NCBI GenBank assembly: GCA_002437405.1
Contig: DJPO01000034.1
Coordinates: 1-14,548 of the forward strand
DNA: 14,548 nucleotides
Direction of reading: 5' to 3'
Source: Opitutia bacterium UBA6410
Lineage (GTDB): Bacteria; Verrucomicrobiota; Verrucomicrobiia; Opitutales; Intestinicryptomonadaceae
Position 1 is the stretch's first letter, and each line of letters opens with the position of its first letter. Shown one piece after another: positions 1 to 7,424 of the stretch. The notes under the pieces were generated by a model. That model saw nothing but the letters and a program-made list of their open reading frames with translations. It was not told the origin of the DNA and searched no databases. The position numbers were made by a program, and so were the translations under genes.

Positions 1-26
1 ACAACGTCAATTTTTCCGTAGGGAGT

Positions 27-76
27 AAGACCCCCTGTCTAAAAATCACCGCGCAAAATTGCAAAGCAATTTTGCT
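27..76 (-). repeat. Palindromic repeat element A, left copy, 3' of the xylanase gene
   Basis: Read on the minus strand, 10 nt after the xylanase stop codon, there is a perfect 10-bp stem (GCAAAATTGC, plus positions 53-62; GCAATTTTGC, 66-75) with a 3-nt loop. It is followed by GCGCGG, a short T-run and AGACAGGGGGTCTT. The same 50-bp sequence occurs at 14435-14484 in the opposite orientation with differences only in the loop and one further base. The position after a stop codon and the hairpin suggest a role in 3' end formation or mRNA stability. The family is unknown to me; a terminator, a REP-like element or both are possible. Confidence 0.8.
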
Positions 77-85
77 GACTATCTA

Positions 86-1636
86 CTACTTCAGGTGATA
101 CTGCATTTCACGCTGGCGGCCGTACTTGTCCACCCAAGTTATCTTGTATATCCCCTTGAAGCCCCTGAAAGTAATCTTGCCGTTTTTGTCGGGCTTTACC
201 GTCGTCTTCGTCTTCCACTCCTTGTTTATCAAGTTGTCCAACGCGTAGAACGCGGACTTGGGCTGCATGTCGCGCGTGAAAATGCCCGACATCGAGGGCT
301 CTCCCGGCGCTCCGCAGTCGTCAACTACGTTCCACCACGTTATCCCCATTACACTCGGGTGGCTGAACCATGCGCGGTACAAGTTCTGCGCTATAACCGC
401 CTGAACGTCCCAGTCGCGCTTTGTCGTTCCAGGGGCGGTGATTGTAATTTCGCTCATGTGAATCGGCAAGCCCGTCGCCGCAACCGTGTTTATCGAACCG
501 AACACGACTTCGGGGCACTGGGTCTTTTTGCCCTTTGCGATTTCAGCCGATTCCTTCGGATTGAAAAGGTGCATCTGCATTCCCGCAATGTCGATTCTCG
601 CGCCGCGCTTTTGCAGGTCTTTTATCTGGGCTACATAGTCCTTGTCCACTTTGTAGTCGTTGATATTCAGCTTCGCCGAGACGGGCAGATATTTTTGGGC
701 GAGATTGAACGCGTCGAACGCGTAGTCGCCCTGCATAAAGCCGTAGCGGCTGCGGGTGATTTTCGAACCGTTGACCATCACGCCCTCGGAGAAGTCGGTG
801 GCGGATTCGTTCACAACGTCGTAGCTCTGTATTTTGTCGCCGTAGCGGGCGGAGATTTCCGAAATTCGCTTGGCGTAAAATTCGCCTATCTTTTCGCCGA
901 AATGCGCGAACGTTTTTTCAGCCTCTTCCTGCGAAATCGAGCGCGACGACTTGGGATCCACGTCGCGGTTGGGGTGGGGTTCGGGCTTGAGGTTGTCGTA
1001 CGCCGCCTTTTCTTCGGGCGTCATAAACGACTTGAGCCATTGCGGATAGTGCCACATTTGGTTGCCCCAAACGAGCGGGTGGCAGTGAACGCGTATGCCC
1101 GCGTTGTTGCAATATTCGATTACGGGGTCTGTCGCGGGTCTGCGCCAATGCGGCTGGTAGGCGGGGTTCGGGCAGTTGTTCCAGAACTCTTCGGTGTCCC
1201 AATACTCCTCGACGAAGCGGGGGCGGTTTGGCTGCATTTCAAAGACTTTCCAATAGAACGCGACTGTGGCAGAATTGAAGAGCGAGCCGTAAAGAGCCTT
1301 GTATTTCGCGTTGCGTTCGGGCGTGCCGAGCTGGTTGAAGTTGAAAATGTGCGCGCCGAAAATGAAGTCGTGCTTTATCTGCTCGACCTTCACGTCGCCG
1401 TCGGGAGCTGGCTCGCCGAGGTTTATCTCCGCGTCCGCCTTGCGGTTCTTTTCGATGTCGGCGTCGATTTTCTTCTGAACCTGCGGATTCCAAAGTTCCC
1501 AATAGCCCTTGCCCATCAGTTTTTCGGTATCTTCGGCTTCGGACTTCGGGAAAGTCGCGGCACTAACCGCCGACGCCGAGAGCGCGAGGCACGCGGCAAA
1601 AGTTGAAACGAGTATTTTCGAAATTCTTTTATCCAT
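86..1636 (-). CDS. Secreted GH10 endo-1,4-beta-xylanase
   Basis: This 516-residue protein is a glycoside hydrolase family 10 enzyme that cleaves internal beta-1,4 bonds of xylan by a retaining mechanism. A signal peptide covers about residues 1-27 (basic start, hydrophobic stretch, ASAVSAA before the mature N-terminus), so it acts in the periplasm or outside. The barrel spans about 85-470. Recognisable motifs are HCHPLVWGNQ (184-193, substrate-binding His/Trp strand), YDVVNE with the acid/base Glu277, HMSEITI with the nucleophile Glu396, and GITWWNVVDD (431-440); the GIFTRDMQPKSAFYAL segment (451-466) matches the usual GH10 C-terminal motif. A short beta-rich tail (480-516) follows. The strand-3 motif usually read as ENxMKW is replaced by an AFYWKVFEMQ-like stretch, so this is a divergent subgroup and substrate preference is less certain. 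No Shine-Dalgarno sequence precedes the ATG. It is divergent from the GH50-like gene, suggesting a small polysaccharide-utilisation pair. Confidence 0.93.
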   Translation of the reverse strand: MDKRISKILVSTFAACLALSASAVSAATFPKSEAEDTEKLMGKGYWELWNPQVQKKIDADIEKNRKADAEINLGEPAPDGDVKVEQIKHDFIFGAHIFNFNQLGTPERNAKYKALYGSLFNSATVAFYWKVFEMQPNRPRFVEEYWDTEEFWNNCPNPAYQPHWRRPATDPVIEYCNNAGIRVHCHPLVWGNQMWHYPQWLKSFMTPEEKAAYDNLKPEPHPNRDVDPKSSRSISQEEAEKTFAHFGEKIGEFYAKRISEISARYGDKIQSYDVVNESATDFSEGVMVNGSKITRSRYGFMQGDYAFDAFNLAQKYLPVSAKLNINDYKVDKDYVAQIKDLQKRGARIDIAGMQMHLFNPKESAEIAKGKKTQCPEVVFGSINTVAATGLPIHMSEITITAPGTTKRDWDVQAVIAQNLYRAWFSHPSVMGITWWNVVDDCGAPGEPSMSGIFTRDMQPKSAFYALDNLINKEWKTKTTVKPDKNGKITFRGFKGIYKITWVDKYGRQREMQYHLK

Positions 1637-1642
1637 AAATCG

Positions 1643-1671
1643 GTTATTGCAAAATGCGCCCGTTGCGTCAA
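1643..1671 (-). promoter_or_regulatory. Predicted promoter of the xylanase gene, start codon at the expected transcription start
   Basis: On the minus strand TTGACG (1671-1666) is followed after 17 nt by AATAAC (1648-1643). The expected initiation point, about 7 nt further, coincides with the A of the ATG at 1636. There is no purine-rich ribosome site before the ATG. Box matches are visible in the sequence; leaderless use is inferred. Confidence 0.45.
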
Positions 1672-1727
1672 AAATAAAATACTAAAATTTCAAACACTTC
1701 TATATTTATAAGAGAGGATTTTTTTAT

Positions 1728-3401
1728 ATGAGAAACGGAATCGGAATATTTGCGGCTATTTTTGCGGGACTGCCCGCTTTGTGCGCGGGTTCGTGGCTCG
1801 ACAACGCCAAGTCGGAATTCGTCGGCATACAGGCGCTGCCGAACGCAAAGCCATTTGCAAAACCCGACGACCCGATTTTCTCGATTCCGCGCGAAAAATT
1901 CTTCCCGTTCATCGACGAATACGGGCAGTTCAAGCACCGCGACTGGACGGGCAAGACCCATTCCGACGCCGACCTGCAAGCCCAGAAAGCCCGCGAGGCG
2001 GAATTCAACGCCTCCCTCGGGGAAATCGCCGACTACGACAAATTCGGCGGATACAAAAACGACTCCCTCAAAGCCGCGGCGACGGGCAGATTTACGCTCG
2101 ACAAAATCGGCGGCAAGTGGACGTTCCGCGACCCCGACGGCTATCCGTTCTGGTCGTGGGGAATCGACTGCGTGGGCGCGGACGGCGCGGGCGCGACGGC
2201 TCTGACGGGGCGCGAGAAATATTTCGAGAAAATCGACCCCGCGTACGTCTCGAAAACGCGGCTCTACGACGTCAAAAAGGGGAAACACACGCAGGCGGAG
2301 GCGGTCAACTTCAGCAGGCGCAACTTCGCGAAAAAGTACGGCGAACGGACGTTCGAACAAAAGGCGGAATTTACGGGCAACCGACTCCGCGCGTGGGGGA
2401 TAAATTCGGCGGGCGCGTGGAGCGACGAAAAGCTCGCGCGAGATGCGCAGATTCCGTTCACGATCTTCGTCGGCAGCGCGCGCTGCGAGTACCTCGCGCC
2501 CGACAACCCAAAGCTGAAGCTCGACCTCTACTGGACGAAGTTCCCCGACTACCTCCACCCCGATTTCAAGAAAAATACAATCAAAAGCGTGCTGGGGAAA
2601 TCCGAGCTGATAAACTCGCCCTACTGCATAGGCGTATTCGTAGACAACGAGCTTCCGTGGCAGTCCAAGGCGGGGCTTATCGGGCGGGCGTTGCTCTCCT
2701 GCCCCGCGTCGCAGCCGTCGAAAATCGAATTTTCAAAGCTCCTCGAAAAAAAGTACGGGACAATCGCCGCGCTCAATTCGGCTTGGAAGTCCGACTACAA
2801 GGATTGGGCGGACTTCCTGCAAACGCGCGATTTCGACACCCAGACGCCCGCCGCGCAGGAGGACTTCGGGGCAATCGAAAAGGTGCTCACCGAAGCCTAT
2901 TTCGACGCCTGCCGCGCCGCGGTCAAAGCCGCCCACCCCGACGCCCTCTATCTCGGCTGCCGATTCGGCTTCAACTGGCTCAACCCGATTGTCGTAAACG
3001 CCGCGTTCGAAAAGTGCGACGCGGTGACATTCAACATCTACAAGCCAAGCCCCCTCGAATTTAAAAAGCTCGTCCCCGAGAATGTCGCCGACAAGCCGAT
3101 TCTAATCGGCGAGTTCCACTTCGGGGCAGCGGACGTGGGCAACTTCTGGTGCGGACTCCAGCCGCGCGAAACTTCGGCGGAGCGTACGCGGGCGATGGTA
3201 AAATATCTCGAGGACGCGGCGAAGTCGCCCGCCATAATCGGCGCGCACTGGTTTAACTATTACGACCAATACACGACGGGCAGATTTGACGGCGAAAACG
3301 GAGCAATCGGCTTTGCCGACATCTGCGACACCCCCAAATACGACATGGCAAAGGCGTCGCACGACTTCGCAAAAAAAATGTACCGTATGCGCTTCGAATA
3401 A
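1728..3401 (+). CDS. Secreted GH50/agarase-like clan-A glycoside hydrolase
   Basis: This 557-residue exported protein has a signal peptide (about 1-20, ending PALCA) and a large TIM-barrel domain. The start is supported by AGAGAGGA at 1711-1718, 9 nt before the ATG. Motifs point to the GH50 beta-agarase type of clan GH-A: WTFRDPDGYPFWSWGID (131-147), FVDNELPW with the likely acid/base Glu308, LIGEFHFGA with the likely nucleophile Glu462, and a C-terminal HWFNYYDQYTTGR...DGENGAIGF segment typical of that family. Known GH50 members cleave agarose or related beta-galactans. The assignment to the fold and mechanism is good; the real substrate is uncertain, because distant relatives occur in organisms that do not meet agar. 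The gene is divergent from a xylanase, with 91 bp between them, which suggests joint use on plant or algal cell-wall material. A GH42- or GH5-like relative is the main alternative. Confidence 0.72.
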   Translation: MRNGIGIFAAIFAGLPALCAGSWLDNAKSEFVGIQALPNAKPFAKPDDPIFSIPREKFFPFIDEYGQFKHRDWTGKTHSDADLQAQKAREAEFNASLGEIADYDKFGGYKNDSLKAAATGRFTLDKIGGKWTFRDPDGYPFWSWGIDCVGADGAGATALTGREKYFEKIDPAYVSKTRLYDVKKGKHTQAEAVNFSRRNFAKKYGERTFEQKAEFTGNRLRAWGINSAGAWSDEKLARDAQIPFTIFVGSARCEYLAPDNPKLKLDLYWTKFPDYLHPDFKKNTIKSVLGKSELINSPYCIGVFVDNELPWQSKAGLIGRALLSCPASQPSKIEFSKLLEKKYGTIAALNSAWKSDYKDWADFLQTRDFDTQTPAAQEDFGAIEKVLTEAYFDACRAAVKAAHPDALYLGCRFGFNWLNPIVVNAAFEKCDAVTFNIYKPSPLEFKKLVPENVADKPILIGEFHFGAADVGNFWCGLQPRETSAERTRAMVKYLEDAAKSPAIIGAHWFNYYDQYTTGRFDGENGAIGFADICDTPKYDMAKASHDFAKKMYRMRFE

Positions 3402-3402
3402 T

Positions 3403-3430
3403 TTGACATTCGCGCGCATATCGCGACAAT
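3403..3430 (+). promoter_or_regulatory. Predicted promoter for the gene starting at 3440, leaderless arrangement
   Basis: A perfect TTGACA (3403-3408) begins two bases after the stop codon of the hydrolase gene; GACAAT (3425-3430) follows after 16 nt. The expected transcription start lies around 3437, three bases before the ATG at 3440, and no Shine-Dalgarno sequence is present. Confidence 0.5.
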
Positions 3431-3439
3431 AGACGGCTT

Positions 3440-4669
3440 ATGAATGACAAAACGCCCCAACAACAACCCGACAACGCCCCCGAAGAAGAGGTCGTATACG
3501 AGGAATTTGTCGGGGCGCAAAACGCCCCCGTCCGCCCGCAATTCGGGAGATTCCCGCCGCCCCCTCCGCTGATTATCGAAGAGGAGATTATCGAGGAAAT
3601 CGAGGACGCCCCCGACGCGGAACAATCCTCGGGAACGGGCGCGTCCGCGGGAAATCCCGAATCTTCAAATTCCGCCGAAGCCGCGGCAACACCCGCCGCG
3701 CAGAACCCCGCTCCGCGCGGAAACCGCCCCGCCCGCCGCGGCAGCGCGAAGCCCGTGCTTGTCGACCGCAAGGTGGTTCGCCAAACTCCCGCAAAGCGGA
3801 TAGAATTTTCAAACTACGCAAAATACCCGATTGCCGTCTGCGTCCTGATTACCTGCTGCTGGCTGGCGTACGGCATTTTCATTGCGCTCGACAACAATAT
3901 GTACGCCAAAATCCTCGTCGGGCTCGAGGAAAGCCCCGAGCCGCAGGAGGAGCAATCGTACGCGTCGGACTCTTTCATCGACGTGCGCCTGCCGTCGGGT
4001 GCGGCGACGATGCTCGTCTCGCAATTCTATTCGCAGATTTCCAACGGCGGCACGCTCAAAAACCTGCGCGACATTCTCATTCAGGGGACGGTCAAAATCG
4101 AAAACGAGCCCGTCGAAAAAACCTTCTACTGCATCAAACGGTACGACACGGGCAGCTTCCTGAAAATCGGCACGAACGGCTCGGAGAACTCCTATCTGCT
4201 TTCGAACCAGACGCCCGCGGTTTTCCTCCTTACCGAAAACAGGGTCGGCGGCGCGCGCGAGAGGGTCGAGGCGAAAAAGGCGGCGTTCCTGCGCTCGATT
4301 ATCGAGTGGGACGACGCGATTTTCCCGACCGCCTTCCAGCTCGATTCCGTGAACGAAAAGCCGACAGTACCGTACTTCGGGGTAGAGCGCAACATCGAGC
4401 GCGGCGGCGAAAAGTTCGCGCAGCTCGAAATCGACGACATCGCCACCCCCAAAACAAAATACCTCTTCGACGAAAAGACGAAACTTATGTCGGAAATCCT
4501 GATAACTTCGGGGAAATCCGAGATTAAAATCGAGCTTTCCGACTATAAAAAAATCGACGGGGCTTACAAAATCCCGACCCTCAGAAAAATCTATCTGGAC
4601 GGCAAGAAAATCGCCGAAGTCAAAATCGGCGACGTGAAAATCAACAAGGGGCTGTTCTTCCCGATGTAG
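3440..4669 (+). CDS. Single-pass membrane protein with Pro/Glu-rich N-terminal tail and possible LolA-like periplasmic domain
   Basis: I do not recognise the family with certainty. The 409-residue protein has three parts. Residues 1-125 are low-complexity, with Glu clusters, a run of five prolines (39-43), Ala/Pro-rich sequence and a basic patch near 93-120 that should stay in the cytoplasm. A single membrane helix lies at about 129-150 (AVCVLITCCWLAYGIFIAL). Residues 170-409 form a beta-rich domain. Its end, with YLFDEKTKLMSE, YKKIDGAYKIPTLRKIYLDG and VKINKGLF, resembles the closing strands of LolA/outer-membrane-lipoprotein-sorting-like folds, in which a hydrophobic half-barrel binds lipid or lipoprotein. 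That resemblance is from memory of the pattern and is only suggestive. The gene precedes prfA by 48 bp on the same strand, so it may contribute to prfA-prmC transcription. No Shine-Dalgarno sequence is seen before the ATG. Confidence 0.6.
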   Translation: MNDKTPQQQPDNAPEEEVVYEEFVGAQNAPVRPQFGRFPPPPPLIIEEEIIEEIEDAPDAEQSSGTGASAGNPESSNSAEAAATPAAQNPAPRGNRPARRGSAKPVLVDRKVVRQTPAKRIEFSNYAKYPIAVCVLITCCWLAYGIFIALDNNMYAKILVGLEESPEPQEEQSYASDSFIDVRLPSGAATMLVSQFYSQISNGGTLKNLRDILIQGTVKIENEPVEKTFYCIKRYDTGSFLKIGTNGSENSYLLSNQTPAVFLLTENRVGGARERVEAKKAAFLRSIIEWDDAIFPTAFQLDSVNEKPTVPYFGVERNIERGGEKFAQLEIDDIATPKTKYLFDEKTKLMSEILITSGKSEIKIELSDYKKIDGAYKIPTLRKIYLDGKKIAEVKIGDVKINKGLFFPM

Positions 4670-4717
4670 AACCGCCCGCCGCGCCAATCCACCGCAAACT
4701 CCGAAATTTAAACCGCT

Positions 4718-5812
4718 ATGCAAATGGAAGGAATCCCGCCAATCGAACCCTTTTTGATTCGCCTCGACACCCTCACGAAAAAAATGGGCGAACCCGATTT
4801 CTACAACGACCAGCGCGCCGCAACGGCGGTCTCGCGCGAGCAGCAGCATCTTGCCAAGCTGCGCGACTCCTACAAGAGCCTCGAAAACACGCTCGAGCAA
4901 ATCGACGAAAACAAAAAAATCGTCGAGGAAAATTCCGACCCCGAGCTCGCCGAAATGGCTAAGGAGGACATCGAGTCGCTCACCGCGAAAATCGAACCGC
5001 TTAAAAACGAAATCCTGCGAATGATGATTCCGCCGAATCCGACGGACTCGCGCAACACTGTCGTCGAAATCCGCGCGGGCACGGGCGGCGACGAAGCCTC
5101 CCTCTTTGCGGCAGACCTCTACAGAATGTACTGCCGCTATGCCGACACCAAGGGCTGGAAGGTCGAAAACCTAAGCTCCAGCGAATCCCCCGCGGGCGGC
5201 TTTAAGGAAATCTGCTTCCTGCTCTCGGGCGAAGACGTATACCGCTCGATGAAATACGAATGCGGCACCCACAGAGTCCAGCGCGTGCCCGTCACCGAGG
5301 CAAGCGGCAGAATCCACACCTCGGCGGCAACAGTCGCGGTTCTCCCCGAAGCCGAGGAAGTCGATATTCAAATCCCGCCGCAGGACATCGAAATTTCAAT
5401 CGCCCGAGCCAGCGGCCCAGGCGGTCAGGGCGTCAATACAACCGACTCCGCCGTGCAGATTCTCCACAAGCCCACGGGCATGATTGTAAAGTGCGCCGAC
5501 GAACGCTCGCAGCTCAAAAACAAGACCAAGGCGTTGAAAGTCTTGCGCTCGCGACTGCTCGAGCTCAAGCAGAAAGAGGAGCACGAAAAGTACGCCCAAA
5601 GCCGCCGCCAGCAAATCGGCTCGGGCGACCGCTCCGAGCGCATCAGAACCTACAACTACCCGCAAAGCCGCATCACCGACCACAGAATCGGGCTTACAAT
5701 CCATTCCCTGCCGCAGTTTATGGACGGCGACATTGAGGAGATGATTCGCGCCCTCGAAGACGCCGACTACACCCAGCGCATTCAGGAACTCATCTCGGGC
5801 GACAAACAATAG
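4718..5812 (+). CDS. prfA: Peptide chain release factor 1 (RF1)
   Basis: RF1 recognises UAA and UAG stop codons in the ribosomal A site and triggers release of the finished protein. The 364-residue length is normal. Visible features are a helical N-terminal domain (1-105), the GTGGDEA motif (121-127), the tripeptide anticodon-like motif PVT at 191-193 inside HRVQRVPVTEASGRIHTSA (RF2 would have SPF here), and the catalytic GGQ at 235-237 in GPGGQGVN. Gln237 is the expected target of methylation by the next gene. The stop TAG shares its last base with the GTG start of prmC, so the pair is translationally coupled. A second in-frame ATG lies two codons after the first (4724); I keep the first because nothing separates them. 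No clear ribosome site precedes either. Confidence 0.98.
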   Translation: MQMEGIPPIEPFLIRLDTLTKKMGEPDFYNDQRAATAVSREQQHLAKLRDSYKSLENTLEQIDENKKIVEENSDPELAEMAKEDIESLTAKIEPLKNEILRMMIPPNPTDSRNTVVEIRAGTGGDEASLFAADLYRMYCRYADTKGWKVENLSSSESPAGGFKEICFLLSGEDVYRSMKYECGTHRVQRVPVTEASGRIHTSAATVAVLPEAEEVDIQIPPQDIEISIARASGPGGQGVNTTDSAVQILHKPTGMIVKCADERSQLKNKTKALKVLRSRLLELKQKEEHEKYAQSRRQQIGSGDRSERIRTYNYPQSRITDHRIGLTIHSLPQFMDGDIEEMIRALEDADYTQRIQELISGDKQ

Positions 5813-6651
5813 TGCTGACCGTACTGGAAATACTTGCGAAGACCGAAGAGTTTTTCGCGCACAAGGGCGTTCCGAATCCGAAAATCGACGCCCAGTACAT
5901 AGTCTCGCACGCGCTGGGCTGCAAGCGGCTCGAGTTGTTTTTGCGTTTCGACGAGCCCCTCGACGAAGCCAAGCTTTCCGCCATTCGCGAGCTTGTCCGC
6001 AGGCGCGGCAAGCGCGAGCCCCTGCAGCACATTCTCGGGCAGGTCGATTTTTTCGGCGCGAAATTGAAGAGCGACAGGCGCGCCTTAGTCCCCCGCCCCG
6101 AGACCGAGGAGCTTTGCGAAATCCTCACCGAAAGATTTTTCGCCGACCCGTCCGGCCCCATAGAAATTCTCGACTTGGGCACGGGCACGGGCGCGATAGC
6201 CATCGCCCTGTCGCTCCACTTCCCGAACTCAAAAACGGTTGCGGTTGACGCGAGTGCCGACGCCCTTTCTCTTGCGTCCGAAAACGCCGAGGCGAATCAG
6301 GCAAATATAGATTTCATAAAATCCGACTGGTTTGAGTCCGTAAGCGGGAAGTTCGATTTAATAGTTTCCAACCCGCCCTATTTGACGCAAGCCGAGGTAG
6401 ATTCCGCCCAGCCCGAAGTAAAATTCTTCGACCCGATTTTCGCTCTGGTATCTCCCAAAGACGGAATGGCGGACTTGGAAAAAATCCTCAACAATGCAAA
6501 GTCCCACTTAAAAGAGAACGGCATTTTGGCGTTGGAATGCGGCTTAGGTCAGCCCGAGAAGCTAACGACCGACCCGCAACGCTACGGATTCCAAAGAGCC
6601 GAAGCGATAAAGGACGCCAGCAAAAGGGTAAGGTTTGCAATTTTCCAGTAA
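5812..6651 (+). CDS. prmC: Peptide chain release factor N5-glutamine methyltransferase
   Basis: PrmC (HemK) uses S-adenosylmethionine to methylate the glutamine of the release-factor GGQ loop, raising termination efficiency. The 279-residue protein has the usual N-terminal helical release-factor-binding domain (1-85), then VPRPETEE (93-100), the SAM-binding DLGTGTG (121-127) and the substrate-binding NPPY (187-190). The start is GTG at 5812, whose G is the last base of the prfA stop codon; this overlap plus the fit of the N-terminus to the family decides the start. Position directly behind its substrate gene prfA is common in bacteria. Nothing appears missing. Confidence 0.97.
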   Translation: MLTVLEILAKTEEFFAHKGVPNPKIDAQYIVSHALGCKRLELFLRFDEPLDEAKLSAIRELVRRRGKREPLQHILGQVDFFGAKLKSDRRALVPRPETEELCEILTERFFADPSGPIEILDLGTGTGAIAIALSLHFPNSKTVAVDASADALSLASENAEANQANIDFIKSDWFESVSGKFDLIVSNPPYLTQAEVDSAQPEVKFFDPIFALVSPKDGMADLEKILNNAKSHLKENGILALECGLGQPEKLTTDPQRYGFQRAEAIKDASKRVRFAIFQ

Positions 6652-6689
6652 AAAAGTAGCCCGACAATAAGGGCGCGGAAACAAAAATA

Positions 6690-6716
6690 AAAAACGCCCC
6701 AAAGAGGCAAATTTTT
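6690..6716. terminator. Possible bidirectional terminator after prmC
   Basis: GCCCC (6696-6700), AAA, GAGGC (6704-6708) forms a short hairpin flanked by AAAAAA on the left and AAATTTTT on the right. Read on the minus strand the stem is complete with one U-G pair and runs into T6; on the plus strand it has a C/A mismatch before a T5 run. It would separate prmC from the tRNA gene. The stem is short, hence the low confidence. Confidence 0.35.
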
Positions 6717-6730
6717 CTAAGCAAAAAAGT

Positions 6731-6753
6731 AAAAAAAGGCTTGTAATCGAGCC
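6731..6753 (-). terminator. Intrinsic terminator on the minus strand, with no assigned gene upstream
   Basis: On the minus strand GGCTCG, ATTA, CAAGCC (plus positions 6753-6738) forms a 6-bp stem with one wobble pair and is followed by seven T (6737-6731). No minus-strand gene lies between this site and the terminator at 7581-7612, so it either guards prmC against antisense transcription or ends an unannotated transcript. Confidence 0.45.
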
Positions 6754-6769
6754 GAATTTCCAATCTAAT
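6741..6769 (+). promoter_or_regulatory. Predicted promoter of tRNA-Cys
   Basis: TTGTAA (6741-6746) and TCTAAT (6764-6769) are separated by exactly 17 nt. Transcription would start near 6776, about ten bases before the mature tRNA. The -10 box matches the consensus at five of six positions. Confidence 0.5.
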
Positions 6770-6785
6770 AGCATTTCTTTTTTAC

Positions 6786-6856
6786 GGCGTGGTAGCCAAG
6801 TGGTAAGGCAAGGCTCTGCAAAAGCTTCATCGTCGGTTCGATTCCGACCCACGCCT
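6786..6856 (+). tRNA. tRNA-Cys (anticodon GCA)
   Basis: The acceptor arms GGCGTGG (6786-6792) and CCACGCC (6849-6855) pair fully. The anticodon stem AGGCT/AGCTT (6811-6815/6823-6827) holds the loop CTGCAAA with anticodon GCA at 6818-6820. The T arm is GTCGG-TTCGATT-CCGAC (6832-6848). The discriminator base at 6856 is T, the known identity base of tRNA-Cys, which supports the assignment. The CCA end is not encoded and must be added enzymatically. The gene stands alone, with its own predicted promoter, and is followed by a large hairpin with a T-run at 6894-6949. Confidence 0.96.
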
Positions 6857-6893
6857 GTTTTGACGAATGCTTTTCGGGCAGAAATACGCCCCT

Positions 6894-6949
6894 AAAAAAA
6901 ATCCGCACCCTCACGTATGTCTAATACGCCACGGTCGCGGATTTTTTTT
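6894..6949. terminator. Large nested hairpin with A8/T8 ends after tRNA-Cys
   Basis: A perfect 13-bp stem is formed by 6894-6906 (eight A then TCCGC) and 6937-6949 (GCGGA then eight T). Its 30-nt loop contains a second hairpin, CGTAT-GTCTA-ATACG (6914-6928). Because the arms end in A and T runs it could terminate transcription in both directions; on the plus strand it would end the tRNA-Cys transcript. The loop is longer than in typical terminators. The inner hairpin recurs exactly at 7044-7058 and 7288-7302 inside the tandem repeats. Confidence 0.5.
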
Positions 6950-7182
6950 GTGTCGCATTTCTGCCTCGAAAATCATTGCGTCAAAACCCTCCGAACTCTC
7001 GACGATTATCCCACGCCCACGATATAAAAAATCTGCCCCCTCTCGTATGTCTAATACGCCACGGTCGCGGACGGCAGTACCGCTTCCTTTGAAGGGGCAA
7101 GCCCCTTACGGCGATTGGCTTCGCCAATTTCGCCTATCCCCACACTAATGTTAACTAATCAAGAATCCAATCCGCCATAGTC
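6937..7182 (+). repeat. Tandem repeat unit 1 (~245 bp)
   Basis: This first unit of a head-to-tail pair runs from GCGGATTTT to just before the next GCGGATTTT. It has a non-palindromic part (6950-7030), the CGTATGTCTAATACG hairpin (7044-7058), a copy of palindromic element B (7069-7141), and a tail leading into a hairpin with a T-run. It differs from unit 2 by scattered base changes and single-base indels over the first ~205 bp and more strongly in the last ~40 bp. I see no believable coding sequence in it. Confidence 0.9.
7069..7141 (+). repeat. Palindromic element B, copy 1
   Basis: This is a ~73-bp element with three successive small palindromes: GGCAGTACCG, GGGGCAAGCCCC and ATTGGCTTCGCCAAT, ending in CCTATCCCC. 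Copies occur at 7313-7385 in the same orientation and at 7697-7770 inverted. The palindromes are the conserved part, as expected for REP-like extragenic elements. Confidence 0.85.
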
Positions 7183-7194
7183 GCGGATTTTTTT
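7169..7194 (+). terminator. Hairpin with T-run at the junction of the two tandem units
   Basis: AATCCGC (7169-7175), loop CATAGTC, GCGGATT (7183-7189) and five more T form a compact intrinsic-terminator-like structure on the plus strand. The equivalent site after unit 2 (7410-7434) keeps the pairing through a compensating change. Confidence 0.5.
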
Positions 7195-7424
7195 GTGTCG
7201 CATTTCTGCCTCTAAAATCATTGCGTCAAAACCCTCCGAACTCTTGACGATTATCCCACACCCACGATATAAAAAATCTGCCCCTCTCGTATGTCTAATA
7301 CGCCGCGGTCGCGGACGGCAGTACCGCTTCCTTTGAAGGGGCAAGCCCCTTACGGCGATTGGCTTCGCCAATTTCGCCTATCCCCGCTAAGGTTAAGTAA
7401 TCAGAATCCAATCTGCTGTTGTCT
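7183..7424 (+). repeat. Tandem repeat unit 2 (~242 bp)
   Basis: This second unit is offset from unit 1 by 244-246 bp. It contains the same parts in the same order: the GCGGATTTT start, the CGTATGTCTAATACG hairpin (7288-7302), element B (7313-7385) and a diverged tail. The divergence from unit 1 shows that the duplication is not very recent, or that only parts are under constraint. Confidence 0.9.
7313..7385 (+). repeat. Palindromic element B, copy 2
   Basis: This copy is essentially identical to the one at 7069-7141 over its whole length, from GGACGGCAGTACCG through GGGGCAAGCCCC and ATTGGCTTCGCCAAT to CCTATCCCC. It lies at the same place within tandem unit 2. Confidence 0.85.

Noticed and set aside
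59..1606. Long open frame on the plus strand, antisense to the xylanase (about 515 codons)
   Set aside because: It is the complement of a confidently identified GH10 gene, has no family motifs, is Arg/Val-rich as expected for a shadow frame in this codon usage, and has no promoter or ribosome site.
1668..2558. Antisense frame over the GH50-like gene, and similar shadows at 3809-4900, 5396-5809 and 10636-11379
   Set aside because: All lie opposite real genes with signal peptides or catalytic motifs; the shadows show no recognisable domains.
5812..5830. An ATG start for prmC further inside the gene
   Set aside because: The GTG overlapping the prfA stop gives the full-length N-terminal domain typical of PrmC; later starts would truncate it.
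6990..7025. Possible duplicated tRNA-Cys 3' end (CGATT...CCCACGCC) that would mark an attachment site
   Set aside because: Only two short blocks match, with a gap; the second tandem unit has CCCACACC instead. No integrase gene is present.
6867..7148. Small open frames through the repeat region sharing an AVPLPLKG...DWLRQ peptide (also 7578-7775 on the minus strand)
   Set aside because: The shared peptide is just the translation of palindromic element B. The frames have no ribosome site and end differently in each copy; repeat structure explains the similarity.
6914..7302. CRISPR array, suggested by repeated short motifs spaced in this region
   Set aside because: Only three copies of the 15-nt motif, spaced 130 and 244 bp apart and lying within larger repeats; no unique spacers of 25-40 bp and no cas genes.
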